Part shown: positions 56,118 to 64,000 of the stretch, piece after piece
How the letters are laid out: every line of letters starts with the position of its first letter
Numbering within the stretch: the first letter of the stretch is position 1
Assembly: GCA_021851865.1 (NCBI GenBank)
Contig: JAJZBU010000009.1
Span: 1 to 64,000 of the forward strand
From: Pseudomonadota bacterium
GTDB lineage: Bacteria; Pseudomonadota; Gammaproteobacteria; Pseudomonadales; Moraxellaceae
Reading direction: 5' to 3'
DNA: 64,000 nucleotides
Translations under genes and position numbers: made by a program
The notes under the pieces: model-generated
Told to the model about the DNA's origin: nothing
The model's input: only the letters and a program-made list of their open reading frames with translations
The model's database searches: none

Positions 56118-56861
56118 TCAGTAGCGCAGGCGTAACGATGTCTCGTACAGGGTGTCGTTGTGGCGGATGAAGGGGCTGGCGACCCAACTGTCGTATTCGT
56201 GTCGCAGGCCCACCTGCAAAGACAGCATCGGGCTGAGGGTGACGCCCACTTCGGCGACGTCCTCGATCAGGTAATTACCCCAATCCGAGGTGCGCGGCTG
56301 GTATTGCAGGCTGAGCAGCAAGGTCGCTTGCGGGGTCAGGCGACGCAGGTACGAGATATAGCTGTTGGCGCGCCAGTAGTCATTGCCGATACCTGATTGC
56401 GCCTGCCATTCGTGCAAGGCGCCCAGTCCCATATAAACGGAGCGGAAGTCTTGCACCTGATCGAGGGTGAAGCGCATGCCGCCGCCGAGCTGCGTGCGGT
56501 TGGCCAGTTGTCTTTGGTCATCCTGCAGATGATCGATATAGGCCTCCGCCGCCAGACCATGCTGATATTCGTCGATGAACCCGCCGTGGATCCAGCCGGT
56601 GTTGGCGGCCTGTGCGCCATTGGCGCTGACCTTGGTGTAGTCGCCGGTGAGAAACATCAAGGTGCGATCGGCGCGATAGTCGAAACGTCCGCCGCCGGTA
56701 AAGGCGTCATAGCTGCTGTTGCCGCTACGCCCGCCATAAGCGGCTTCGACGTGACCACTGTCGCCTTCGGCGGGAGGGGTGAGGCTGTCGCTTTCGATGC
56801 TCTCGATGGCCAGGGCCGACAGTGGCATACACAGTGTCAATAAGGTTATGATGCGGCGCAC
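56118..56861 (-). CDS. DUF481-like outer membrane beta-barrel protein
   Basis: 247 aa. Signal peptide RRIITLLTLCMPLSALA, then a series of amphipathic beta strands with alternating aromatic residues (FDYRADRTLMFLTGDYTKVS, LGGGMRFTLDQVQDFRSVYM, LLLSLQYQPRTSDW) and a C-terminal YETSLRLRY ending in Tyr, the outer membrane insertion signal. GNSSYDAFTGGGRFDYR resembles the DUF481 (YdiY-like) start. The GTG at 56861 has GGAGT 7 nt upstream and gives the correct signal peptide; the longer ATG frame (56888) does not. Substrate unknown. Confidence 0.7.
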   Translation of the reverse strand: MRRIITLLTLCMPLSALAIESIESDSLTPPAEGDSGHVEAAYGGRSGNSSYDAFTGGGRFDYRADRTLMFLTGDYTKVSANGAQAANTGWIHGGFIDEYQHGLAAEAYIDHLQDDQRQLANRTQLGGGMRFTLDQVQDFRSVYMGLGALHEWQAQSGIGNDYWRANSYISYLRRLTPQATLLLSLQYQPRTSDWGNYLIEDVAEVGVTLSPMLSLQVGLRHEYDSWVASPFIRHNDTLYETSLRLRY

Positions 56862-56929
56862 GAAAGGACTCCATGTGGTTGTGGGCAAAATCTTTGGTCG
56901 CGATTATAAGATAGACCTCGGGATCTGCA

Positions 56930-57691
56930 ATGCTTGAAAGCCGTTTGCCTGTGCCGCCCGCGCTCCAGCCGTCGCTGCCACGTTGGCGGCTCGTCCTCTG
57001 GGGCGTGCTGGTGGCCGCCCTGGTGCTGCTGTGGCGTTGCCCGGCGGCCTGGGTGCTGACGCCGTGGTTGCGGCATCAGCACCTGCCGGCGCAAGTCACC
57101 GGCGGCACGCTGTGGTCCGGCAGTCTGAGCTGGCAATGGGCTGAACAAACGGTTCCCGTCATCTGGGATTGCCATCCGGATCTCCTGCTGCGCCTCGACT
57201 GCCATATGGCGTTCAAACTCGGTGACCAGATCTCGCGCCTGCACTTTACCGCCGGCTTTGCTTCCTGGCGTCTGCAACAGATGCAGGCCTGGGTGCCAGC
57301 GGCCGTGCTCATGCAGCAGGTTGCCGGATTGCAACTGGCGGCTCCGGTGCACATCGTGCGTTTGCGTGGTGTCGGCGATTATCATGAGCCGGCGCACTGG
57401 CATCTGCAAGGACGTGTCGAATATGCCGGCGGTGCGACGGCGGTGCGTTTGCAGGACCAGACCTATCGTATTCAATTGCCGCCGGTACAGTTGCAACCGA
57501 CGGCGCAAGCGGGGGGGCTGCTCTGGACTTTACGCACGGCGACCGGGGCGCTCCTCGCCCGTTTCACCTGTTTGACGGGAGGGCGTTACGAGATCGAGCT
57601 GGCGCAGCGTCTCCTGGCCTTGTCGCCGCTGTACCAGGGGCACGCCTGGACGCCGGATCGTATCGATGTGCGCATGCAGGAGCATGATTGA
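56930..57691 (+). CDS. gspN: Type II secretion system protein N
   Basis: 253 aa. One membrane helix (RLVLWGVLVAALVLLWRCPA) and a periplasmic domain with VTGGTLWSGSLSWQW and WHLQGRVEYAGG, as in GspN, an accessory inner-membrane subunit of the type II secretion system. Family identity is supported by its place directly before gspC and gspD. The stop overlaps the gspC start (TGATG). No other gsp genes lie in the window, so the rest of the machine must be elsewhere. Confidence 0.8.
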   Translation: MLESRLPVPPALQPSLPRWRLVLWGVLVAALVLLWRCPAAWVLTPWLRHQHLPAQVTGGTLWSGSLSWQWAEQTVPVIWDCHPDLLLRLDCHMAFKLGDQISRLHFTAGFASWRLQQMQAWVPAAVLMQQVAGLQLAAPVHIVRLRGVGDYHEPAHWHLQGRVEYAGGATAVRLQDQTYRIQLPPVQLQPTAQAGGLLWTLRTATGALLARFTCLTGGRYEIELAQRLLALSPLYQGHAWTPDRIDVRMQEHD

Positions 57692-58212
57692 TGGCGCGCG
57701 GCTCCTGGCAGGCCCTGATGCTGCCCTTGGCCATGCTGGCGGTGGCGGTGATCGCTGCCAGCATGGTCGATCTTGGCCTGCGACTCAGTGGCGTCCGCGC
57801 GCAGCAGCCTTTGCAGTCTTTCGCCGTGGCGGCGGCAAAGGTGGAACAGGATGACGCGCTGGAGCACTGGCATCTGATGGGGCATGATCGGGTGCAGGCG
57901 CTGTCACCGACCTCGGGCGGTGAGACGCATCTGCCTTTGCATCTGCAGGGCTTGTTCAGCGACGTTGGTGGCCACCACGCCGCCGCCCTTCTGCTTTTGC
58001 CGGGACAGGGCAAGGCGCAGTGGGTGCGCGTCGGCGATGACGTCGGCAGTGGTAGCGTGCTGGCGGCCGTGCATCCGCAATATATCGTGCTGCGGCGCGG
58101 TGATGGGCAGCTGGAGACCCTGCATCTGCAGCCACCGACACATCTGCTGACACCAGAGACGGCCGGGGGGGATCACTCATCAACAACAGTACAGACGGAA
58201 GCGACGCCTTAG
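57691..58212 (+). CDS. gspC: Type II secretion system protein C, short form
   Basis: 173 aa. A membrane helix (LPLAMLAVAVIAASMVDLGL) and the homology region that contacts GspD: LPLHLQGLFSD, AALLLLPGQGKAQWVRVGDD and VLAAVHPQYIVLRRGDGQLE. It ends soon after, without the PDZ domain or coiled coil that longer GspC proteins use for substrate selection. The ATG at 57691 has CAGGAG about 9 nt upstream. It links the inner-membrane platform to the secretin. Confidence 0.8.
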   Translation: MARGSWQALMLPLAMLAVAVIAASMVDLGLRLSGVRAQQPLQSFAVAAAKVEQDDALEHWHLMGHDRVQALSPTSGGETHLPLHLQGLFSDVGGHHAAALLLLPGQGKAQWVRVGDDVGSGSVLAAVHPQYIVLRRGDGQLETLHLQPPTHLLTPETAGGDHSSTTVQTEATP

Positions 58213-58245
58213 AATGTGCAGACGAGAGTGGAGTGGTACGCAGTG

Positions 58246-60273
58246 ATGCGGCAAAAGCGTGGTGACAGCGGCAAGGGACGATGGCGCCTACGGCGGGGTT
58301 TTTCGACCCTGCTCCTATGCGTCTGGACGTGGTCGGCGACGGCGACCGAACATCCGTCGGCGGCTCCGACCTGGAAGGTCAACCTCAAGGACGCCGACAT
58401 CGCCGCTCTGGTCTCGGAAGTGGCGCAGATCACCGGCAAGAATTTTATCGTCGATCCGCGTGTGCACGGCACGGTGACGGTCATCTCCAGCCATGGCTTG
58501 TCGCGGGAGCAGGTCTATGACCTGTTCCAGGGCGTTCTCGACGTCAATGGCTTCGCCGCGGTGCCCTCCGGTGCGACGATCAAGATCGTTCCCGATATCA
58601 ATGCCAAAAGCAGCGGTGTCGCCGTCGACCTGACCGGTGGCCAGCATGGTGAGGCGATGCAGACGCGCATCGTTTTTCTGGATAACACTAGTGCCACTGA
58701 CCTGGTGCCGGTGCTGCGTCCGATGATGCCGCAGTTCGCCCATTTGGCGGCGGTGCCGGCGGCCAACGCCCTCATTCTGAGCGATCGATCGGCGAATATC
58801 GCCGCCTTGATGGACATCGTGCACGCGCTCGACAGCACCGACGACGAGGAAGTCGTCGCCTTGCCCCTGCACAATGCCCAGGTGGGCGATGTGTTGAACA
58901 TGCTGCAGGCGCTGACGCCGATCAGCTCGACCAAGGACGTGCACGCTTTCTCGCGTGTGCACGTCGTCGCTGATGAGCGCACCAATCGTTTGATCGTGCG
59001 CGGCGATGCCAAGTCGCTGATGCGCATACGCGCCTTGATTGCGACCCTCGACGTGCCGTCGCAGTCCGTCGGCAATGTCGAGGTCTTCCGGCTGCACCAC
59101 GCCTCGGCGAAAGAGGTCTCGACCGTGCTCAAGGGCATGATCAGTGGTTCGGGCGGTGGTGGTGGCGGCGGCGGCGGTGGCGCCGCTCCGGCGGGTGCGG
59201 TGGGGACGGCGCAAAGCGCCGACAAGCTGTCGGGACCAGCCACGGTCATGGCCGACAAGGACCAGAATGCCGTAGTCGTGCGCGCCAGCGCCGACGTCAT
59301 GCGCGAGATCGAGGGGGTGGTGCGGCAGCTCGACGTGCGTCGCCCCGAGGTCTTGATCCAGGCGGCCATCGTCGAGATCACCGGCTCCGATGGCAATGAG
59401 TTGGGGGTGCAATGGGCAGCCGGCAATCCCAATGCCGGGATCGGCACGATCTCGTTCAGCGATGCAGGTACCAGCATCAATTCAGTGATCGCCGACGGGC
59501 TGAACAATTCGCCGCCAGCCTCGATTTCGGATGGCATCACCGCCGGTTTTGGGCGCTATATCAAAGGCGCCAATGGCAGCGGTTCGCTCTGGGGCTTTCT
59601 CGTTCAGGCCCTGGCGACGGCGAGTAACGCCAATCTCCTGTCGGCGCCTTCTTTGCTGACCCTGGACAATCAGGAAGCCAAGATCGTCGTCGGTGAGAAT
59701 GTGCCTTTCGTCACCGGCGCCAGTACCAGCGTCGTGTCGGGGACCAACAATCCCTTTCAGACCATCGAACGCAAGGACGTCGGCATCACGCTCAAGGTCA
59801 TTCCGCACATCTCTGAGGACGAGGAATTGCGCCTCGAGGTCGATCAGGAGGTGTCGGCGGTCTTGCCGGCGGTGACCGGGGTGCACGCCGCCGACCTCAT
59901 CACCAGCACGCGCAACGTCAAGACCACCATTTTGGCGCACAACCATCAGACGATCGTGCTCGGTGGCTTGATGGAGAACGACGACACGCGTTCGCAGAGC
60001 CATATTCCCTGGATCGGCGACATTCCCGGTCTCGGCTGGCTGTTTCGTGCCAGTGGCGACAACGTCACCAAACGCAATCTGCTGATCTTTCTGACGCCGA
60101 GCATCATCACCGACGACGCCGGCGTCACCAGCATGACCAGCAAGGCTTACAGCCAAGTGCGTACCTTCCAGCTCGGGCTGTGGCCGGATCATATCGGCAT
60201 GCTGCCTGACCATATGGAAGACGTCTACAAAGGCGACACCAAGGACGTGCTGCCGCTGCCGCCGTCTCAGTGA
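58246..60273 (+). CDS. gspD: Type II secretion system secretin
   Basis: 675-aa outer membrane channel subunit. Signal peptide (FSTLLLCVWTWSATATEH), N0 domain (VNLKDADIAALVSEVAQITG and KNFIVDPRVHGTVTVIS), N1-N3 repeats (ALVPVLRPMMP-like, ANALILSDRSANI, ERTNRLIVRGDAKS) and the secretin core (PEVLIQAAIVEITGSDG, VGENVPFVTGAS, DVGITLKVIPHISEDEELRL). An N3 insertion contains a run of nine Gly (about residue 305). ATG 58246 is chosen over GTG 58216 because GAGTGG precedes it and the signal peptide follows. Its stop overlaps the convergent E2 gene by 7 nt. Confidence 0.93.
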   Translation: MRQKRGDSGKGRWRLRRGFSTLLLCVWTWSATATEHPSAAPTWKVNLKDADIAALVSEVAQITGKNFIVDPRVHGTVTVISSHGLSREQVYDLFQGVLDVNGFAAVPSGATIKIVPDINAKSSGVAVDLTGGQHGEAMQTRIVFLDNTSATDLVPVLRPMMPQFAHLAAVPAANALILSDRSANIAALMDIVHALDSTDDEEVVALPLHNAQVGDVLNMLQALTPISSTKDVHAFSRVHVVADERTNRLIVRGDAKSLMRIRALIATLDVPSQSVGNVEVFRLHHASAKEVSTVLKGMISGSGGGGGGGGGGAAPAGAVGTAQSADKLSGPATVMADKDQNAVVVRASADVMREIEGVVRQLDVRRPEVLIQAAIVEITGSDGNELGVQWAAGNPNAGIGTISFSDAGTSINSVIADGLNNSPPASISDGITAGFGRYIKGANGSGSLWGFLVQALATASNANLLSAPSLLTLDNQEAKIVVGENVPFVTGASTSVVSGTNNPFQTIERKDVGITLKVIPHISEDEELRLEVDQEVSAVLPAVTGVHAADLITSTRNVKTTILAHNHQTIVLGGLMENDDTRSQSHIPWIGDIPGLGWLFRASGDNVTKRNLLIFLTPSIITDDAGVTSMTSKAYSQVRTFQLGLWPDHIGMLPDHMEDVYKGDTKDVLPLPPSQ

Positions 60274-61214
60274 GTGCGCAGATGGACGATCAGACGGGAC
60301 AGGAAATGGGCGGCCTCGGCGCCGCTACAGGCGCGATGGTCAAAGCTCAGTGACAGGGGCAGCTCGTAGCGGTGTTTGCGGATCTTGCTGAGGCGGCCGG
60401 TGGCGACGATGGCGACCTGCGGCGGCATGACCATGGGGGTGGCGTAGCGCCCCCCCAGGCCGCCGAAGTTGCTCAGGCTGATGGTGGCCCCCTCTAGCTC
60501 CTGACGGCTCAACTGGCGTTGCTCGGCACGCTCGCGCAAGGTGAGGACGCGCTCTTCGATGCTGGCGATGTCGCAGTCCGGGGTGATCTCGAGCACAGGG
60601 ACGATGAGGCCGTGACGGCTGGCGATGGCCAGTCCGACACGCGTTGACGTGTGCCGGCGCAAGGCCGGTGGATGCGCCTGATACCAGGCGTTGAGACTAC
60701 CTTCATCGCGGCAGGCGGCGCTCAGGGCGAGCAGGGTGCGCGCCAGCAGGTGTTTGTGCCAGCGCACGACCACGTGATCGAAGAGGCTGACGCGTGCGAC
60801 CTGCTGCTGCGCCCGTCCCATCTGCACCGCCATCGTGCGCGCCACACCCTGCAGGGCCTCGAAGCCATCGCCGAGGGGTGAGGAAAGGCCGACGAGAGGG
60901 TCGGCGCGGGTGAGCAGCGTCGGCGCCGCCGTCGGCAGGACGCCGACGATGCTACTGGCGACGGCGGTGGGTTCTGGCGTTTCCAGGTGATAATCAAAAA
61001 GTGCCGCGCCGACGGCGACGACGCTACCCGCGGGCGCCAGACAGTGATCGATGACGGCATCGACCGGCGCCGGGATGTCGACGATGGCTTTGGCGGTCTC
61101 GACGCTGACCACCGTGTCGCCGCGTTGGACTTGGGCGCCGTCGCTGACGGCCCAGGTGACGACCTCGGCTTCGTGCAGTCCTTCGCCGAGGTCAGGGAGA
61201 AGAAAGCGGGCCAT
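60267..61214 (-). CDS. 2-oxoacid dehydrogenase E2 (dihydrolipoyl acyltransferase), compact
   Basis: 315 aa. An N-terminal lipoyl domain has FLLPDLGEGLHEAEVVTW and SVETAKAIVDIPAPVDAVI with the lipoylated Lys. After a short linker the catalytic domain starts at GVARTMAVQMGRAQQQVARV and ends with LPLSLSFDHRACSGAEAAHF. No peripheral-subunit-binding domain is recognisable between them. In the active site the His is kept, but the Asp of the HxxxDG motif is Ser (HRACSG). ATG 61214 with GGAG upstream begins 1 nt after the E1beta stop. It forms an E1alpha-E1beta-E2 operon; no E3 gene is present. Confidence 0.88.
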   Translation of the reverse strand: MARFLLPDLGEGLHEAEVVTWAVSDGAQVQRGDTVVSVETAKAIVDIPAPVDAVIDHCLAPAGSVVAVGAALFDYHLETPEPTAVASSIVGVLPTAAPTLLTRADPLVGLSSPLGDGFEALQGVARTMAVQMGRAQQQVARVSLFDHVVVRWHKHLLARTLLALSAACRDEGSLNAWYQAHPPALRRHTSTRVGLAIASRHGLIVPVLEITPDCDIASIEERVLTLRERAEQRQLSRQELEGATISLSNFGGLGGRYATPMVMPPQVAIVATGRLSKIRKHRYELPLSLSFDHRACSGAEAAHFLSRLIVHLRTH

Positions 61215-61215
61215 G

Positions 61216-62199
61216 TCAGGCATCTCCAAGCAGGGTCTGGGCGGCGTCGACGATGTCCTGGACGCTGGGCAGGTAGCGTGACTCGAGGCGAGCGTAAGGC
61301 ATGATGCAATCAAAACCGGTCAGCCGTTGCACCGGTGCTTTCAGTTCAGAGAACAAGGCGCTGCCGAGCCAGGCGGCGATCTCGGCGCCGAGGCCGCCGC
61401 TGCCGGGAGCCTCATGCACGATGAGGGCGCGTCCGGTGCTGGCCACGGAGGCGGCGAGGGTGTTGCGATCGAGCGGCTTCAAGGTGGCGACATCGACGAT
61501 TTCGGCGTCGATGCCGAGGGTCGACAGGTGCTCCGCCGCGGTGAGGGCGTCCTCGACACAGGCGCCCCAGGCGATGATGCTGAGGTCGCGGCCACGGCGG
61601 TGGATGAGGCAGCGCTCCAGGGGTAAGGCGGCCGCGTCGTCGGCGCAAACCTGGGCCGTGGCGCGATAGAGTCGCTCGGGTTCAAGAAAGATCACCGGGT
61701 CGGGATCGGCGATGGCGCTGAGCAGCAGTTGATAGGCCAGGCGTGGCGACGACGGACAGACGACCTTGAGTCCGGGCATGGCGGTGAGCAGTGATTCCAG
61801 CGACTCGGAGTGGTGCTCCGGGGCGTGGATGCCGCCGCCACAGGGGACGCGCAGGGTCATGGCGCAGGTCAGACGCCCGCGCGTACGATGGCGCAGGCGG
61901 GCGGCGTGCGACAGCAGATGCTCGAGCGCGGCGTAGATGAAGCCCATGAACTGAATCTCCGCGACCGGACGCAGACCCTGGCTGGCCATACCGACGCACA
62001 GACCGGCGATCAGGCTCTCAGCTAGGGGCGTGTCGAGGACGCGGCGTGGGCCAAAGTGTTCAAGCAGCCCGGTGGTGGCACGAAAGACGCCACCGTTGTT
62101 GGCGATGTCCTCACCGAGCAGGATCATCTCCGGGTATTGCTGCATGGCGCGATGTAGCGCCAGATTGACGGCATCGATGAGGTGCAAGGGGCTGGCCAT
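61216..62199 (-). CDS. 2-oxoacid dehydrogenase E1 component, beta subunit
   Basis: 327-aa transketolase-like subunit. LIDAVNLALHRAMQQYPEMI, LLGEDIANNGGVFRATTGL, DTPLAESLIAGLCVGMASQG and the GLRPVAEIQFMGF segment are the beta-subunit signatures; IIAWGACVEDALTAAEHL and ALIVHEAPGSGGLGAEIAAW form the C-terminal domain. It binds thiamine diphosphate with E1alpha. It lies 3 nt downstream of the alpha subunit gene. The set could use pyruvate, branched-chain 2-oxoacids or acetoin; the sequence does not decide. Confidence 0.93.
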   Translation of the reverse strand: MASPLHLIDAVNLALHRAMQQYPEMILLGEDIANNGGVFRATTGLLEHFGPRRVLDTPLAESLIAGLCVGMASQGLRPVAEIQFMGFIYAALEHLLSHAARLRHRTRGRLTCAMTLRVPCGGGIHAPEHHSESLESLLTAMPGLKVVCPSSPRLAYQLLLSAIADPDPVIFLEPERLYRATAQVCADDAAALPLERCLIHRRGRDLSIIAWGACVEDALTAAEHLSTLGIDAEIVDVATLKPLDRNTLAASVASTGRALIVHEAPGSGGLGAEIAAWLGSALFSELKAPVQRLTGFDCIMPYARLESRYLPSVQDIVDAAQTLLGDA

Positions 62200-62202
62200 C
62201 GT

Positions 62203-63282
62203 TCATCTCCGGAAACGGCCATCGATGGCCTGGCGGCGCTGCTCGACGAGCTCCTCGGGCAGCTGGGCGTAGAGATGATCGAACATGGTCGCCGCTGTCG
62301 GCGCCGGGGTGGCGAGATAACACTGCACCTCGCTTTCGATCTCGGCGTCGATCATGGCGATCAGCGCTTGGTCGGCGGCGTCGTCCCAGGCGTACTCACT
62401 GCCCAGGTACTGACGCAGGCGGCGTAGTGGTTCGCGCTGCCAGGCGCGTTCGCGCTCGTCAGGCTGGCTGTAGCGGCGCATATCGTCGGCGGTGGTGTGG
62501 TCGCAGAGGCGGTAGCTGACCGCCTCGATCAGGGCCGGGCCCTTGCCAGCGCGCGCCCGGCACAAGGCTTCGTCAGTGGCGGCATGGACGGCGATGACAT
62601 CGTTGCCGTCGACCTGTACGCAAGGCAGACCGGCGGCGACGGCTTTTTGTGCCAGAGTGCGCGCGTGTGTCTGCGCCTGGCGCGGCATGGAGATGGCCCA
62701 TTGATTGTTGTTGATCAGGATGACCAGGGGCAGTTGCCAGGCGCCGGCGATGTTCATCGCTTCGTAGAAGTCTCCCCGACTGGTCGCGCCATCGCCGCAG
62801 GTACTGAGCACGGCCTGAGCCTGGCGCCGGAACTTGAAGGCGACGGCTATGCCGGCGGCGTGCACCAGCTGGGTGGCGATAGGCACGCAGTTGGGCAGGT
62901 CATGGCGGGCGTGCGCAAAGTCGTTGCCGGCCTCATCGCCGCCCCAGTAGCGCAAGATCTCACTCATCCGCACGCCGCGCAGCAACTGCGCCGCCTGGTC
63001 GCGATAGTAGGGGGCAAAGGCGTCTTCGGCCTGCATCGCCAGCGCCGCGCCCGTGGCGATGGCCTCCTGGCCGAGGCAGGAAGCGTAGGTGCCGAGGCGG
63101 CCGGTGCGCTGCAGGTCGATGGCGCGTTGATCGAAACGTCGCGTCAACAGCATGTGTGTGTAGGCACGCAGCAGCCAGTCGCGCGTGAGTGGTGCCGCTG
63201 TCGGCTGTCCTTGCAGGAGCCCTGTCGCGTCCATGTACTGCAGGGTGGTGATCTCGGGATCGTAAGAGCGTAGCAGCGACAT
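62203..63282 (-). CDS. 2-oxoacid dehydrogenase E1 component, alpha subunit
   Basis: 359 aa. YTHMLLTRRFDQRAIDLQRT, GRLGTYASCLGQEAIATGAA, and the thiamine diphosphate motif CGDGATSRGDFYEAMNIAGA ending with NNNQWAIS define E1alpha. The phosphorylation-loop region reads SYRLCDHTTADDMRRY. First gene of the E1alpha-E1beta-E2 operon. PdhA/BkdA-type naming is possible, but the substrate is not determined by the motifs I can see. Confidence 0.93.
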   Translation of the reverse strand: MSLLRSYDPEITTLQYMDATGLLQGQPTAAPLTRDWLLRAYTHMLLTRRFDQRAIDLQRTGRLGTYASCLGQEAIATGAALAMQAEDAFAPYYRDQAAQLLRGVRMSEILRYWGGDEAGNDFAHARHDLPNCVPIATQLVHAAGIAVAFKFRRQAQAVLSTCGDGATSRGDFYEAMNIAGAWQLPLVILINNNQWAISMPRQAQTHARTLAQKAVAAGLPCVQVDGNDVIAVHAATDEALCRARAGKGPALIEAVSYRLCDHTTADDMRRYSQPDERERAWQREPLRRLRQYLGSEYAWDDAADQALIAMIDAEIESEVQCYLATPAPTAATMFDHLYAQLPEELVEQRRQAIDGRFRR

Positions 63283-63362
63283 GGTGGCCGCCCTCGCATG
63301 ATGGCCCTATCGATCAGTCTAGCAGCTGCTATGGCGGCGATAAAAATATCGACGGCACTGAC

Positions 63363-64000
63363 TCAGTCCGGCGCGCTCGTGGCGAGGCAGTGCTCGAGAT
63401 CCTGACGGAAGGCGGCGACGACGCCGAGCTGACGCATGGTCCAGTAGTGGCCGCCGATGGCGCGCTGCACCAGCAGGGTGTCGGGGGAAGGCTGAAACGC
63501 CGGCCAGTAGGACCATTGCCGTTTGACTTGCGCGATGAGGCGTTCGTGCAGGTCGCTATGGCGGAAATCGAGCGGGTGGCTGGCGAAGCCGAGCATGATG
63601 ATCTCGCTCCAGTCGGCGTAGAAACTGCCGTCGATATGCGCGGTGTGATGGGTGTTGCGGACGCCCATGCGGATCATCAGGGGGTCGAGGTTCTCGTAGT
63701 GTCGCTGTATGGCCGCCTGAGCCGTTTGGCGCATGGCCGTGACGATCTCCGGCCGGATGCGTTTGACGCAGCCATAGTCATAGATGATGAGCGAACCATC
63801 GGGACGAAAGGCGAAATTGCCGGCATGGGGATCACAATGGACGGCCTGGAGCTGGTAGATCTGCGCGGCGATGGCGCCGAACAAGCGATGGCCCACGGCG
63901 TCGATGGTGACTTGGTCATAACGTGGCGCGGTGACGGCATGGATGTCGTCGCCAGCGATGTAGTCGAGGGTGAGGACGCGCTGTGAGGACAGCTGAGCGT
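63363..64000 (-). CDS. ABC1/AarF (UbiB) family kinase-like protein, C-terminal part
   Basis: 212 codons from the right edge to the stop at 63363. RVLTLDYIAGDDIH, AVHCDPHAGNFAFRPDGSLI and IYDYGCVKRI are the ABC1 kinase catalytic loop (HCDPHAGN) and metal-binding motif (YDYGC, where most kinases have DFG). The family acts in ubiquinone synthesis or lipid homeostasis. The start is outside the window. It is on the same strand as, and 80 nt upstream of, the E1alpha gene. Confidence 0.88.
   Translation of the reverse strand, partial: AQLSSQRVLTLDYIAGDDIHAVTAPRYDQVTIDAVGHRLFGAIAAQIYQLQAVHCDPHAGNFAFRPDGSLIIYDYGCVKRIRPEIVTAMRQTAQAAIQRHYENLDPLMIRMGVRNTHHTAHIDGSFYADWSEIIMLGFASHPLDFRHSDLHERLIAQVKRQWSYWPAFQPSPDTLLVQRAIGGHYWTMRQLGVVAAFRQDLEHCLATSAPD

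Overview
This 64 kb window reads as a chromosome segment of a GC-rich gammaproteobacterium. The strings dusB-fis-purH-purD and aroQ-accB-accC-prmA, type IV pilins, LapG/LapD, AmpG and type II secretion genes all point that way. Intergenic gaps are short. I cannot name the genus from sequence alone.

Layout. 1-4.1 kb is a surface module: the edge of a GT-C-like membrane protein, two tandem type IV pilins each behind a sigma-54 (RpoN) promoter, and an SGNH-like/MBOAT pair of the polysaccharide O-acetylation type. 4.26-5.9 kb is a small, decayed tRNA-Thr island with a tyrosine-integrase remnant, a short ORF, a DUF2335 gene broken by an in-frame TAA, and a 46-codon ORF. 6-15.5 kb carries an Fsr-type exporter with a 9-bp tandem repeat in its N-terminus, an AddAB-like helicase/nuclease pair, an ODP-like di-iron protein behind a long leader, and a Ser/Ala-rich protein. 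15.8-23.3 kb, all on the minus strand, is the least ordinary part: a 74-aa ORF whose ribosome site is folded into a hairpin, a TPR-ATP-grasp protein next to a methyltransferase, a MATE exporter, a small membrane protein, a MOBC/Replic_Relax-like protein overlapping a VirD4/TraD-like coupling ATPase, and a response regulator with a degenerate GGDEF domain.

23.3-36.7 kb is core metabolism: AmpG permease, alkyltransferase-like protein, HugZ-like protein, MaeB, then purD-purH-fis-dusB and DUF3426-prmA-accC-accB-aroQ on the minus strand. 36.8-40.8 kb is a LapG/LapD c-di-GMP adhesin switch followed by DUF2333 and DUF1820 genes. 41.2-43.5 kb is a cold-shock cluster: Csp, a membrane-anchored cold-shock-domain protein and a RhlB-like helicase. 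43.5-47.9 kb holds tRNA-Pro, ispB, rplU, rpmA, obgE and proB. 47.9-55.1 kb has a nitroreductase divergent from a TetR-controlled RND tripartite pump. 55.3-64 kb has an H-NS-like protein, a DUF481-type outer membrane protein, gspN-gspC-gspD, a compact E1alpha/E1beta/E2 2-oxoacid dehydrogenase operon, and the end of an ABC1/UbiB-family kinase.

Many start codons were moved downstream of the longest reading frame where a Shine-Dalgarno (SD) sequence, a signal peptide or a promoter fixed the position. The best candidates for something undescribed are the orphan MOBC-like/coupling-ATPase operon, the ATP-grasp/methyltransferase pair with its hairpin-masked small ORF, and the membrane-tethered cold-shock protein cluster.
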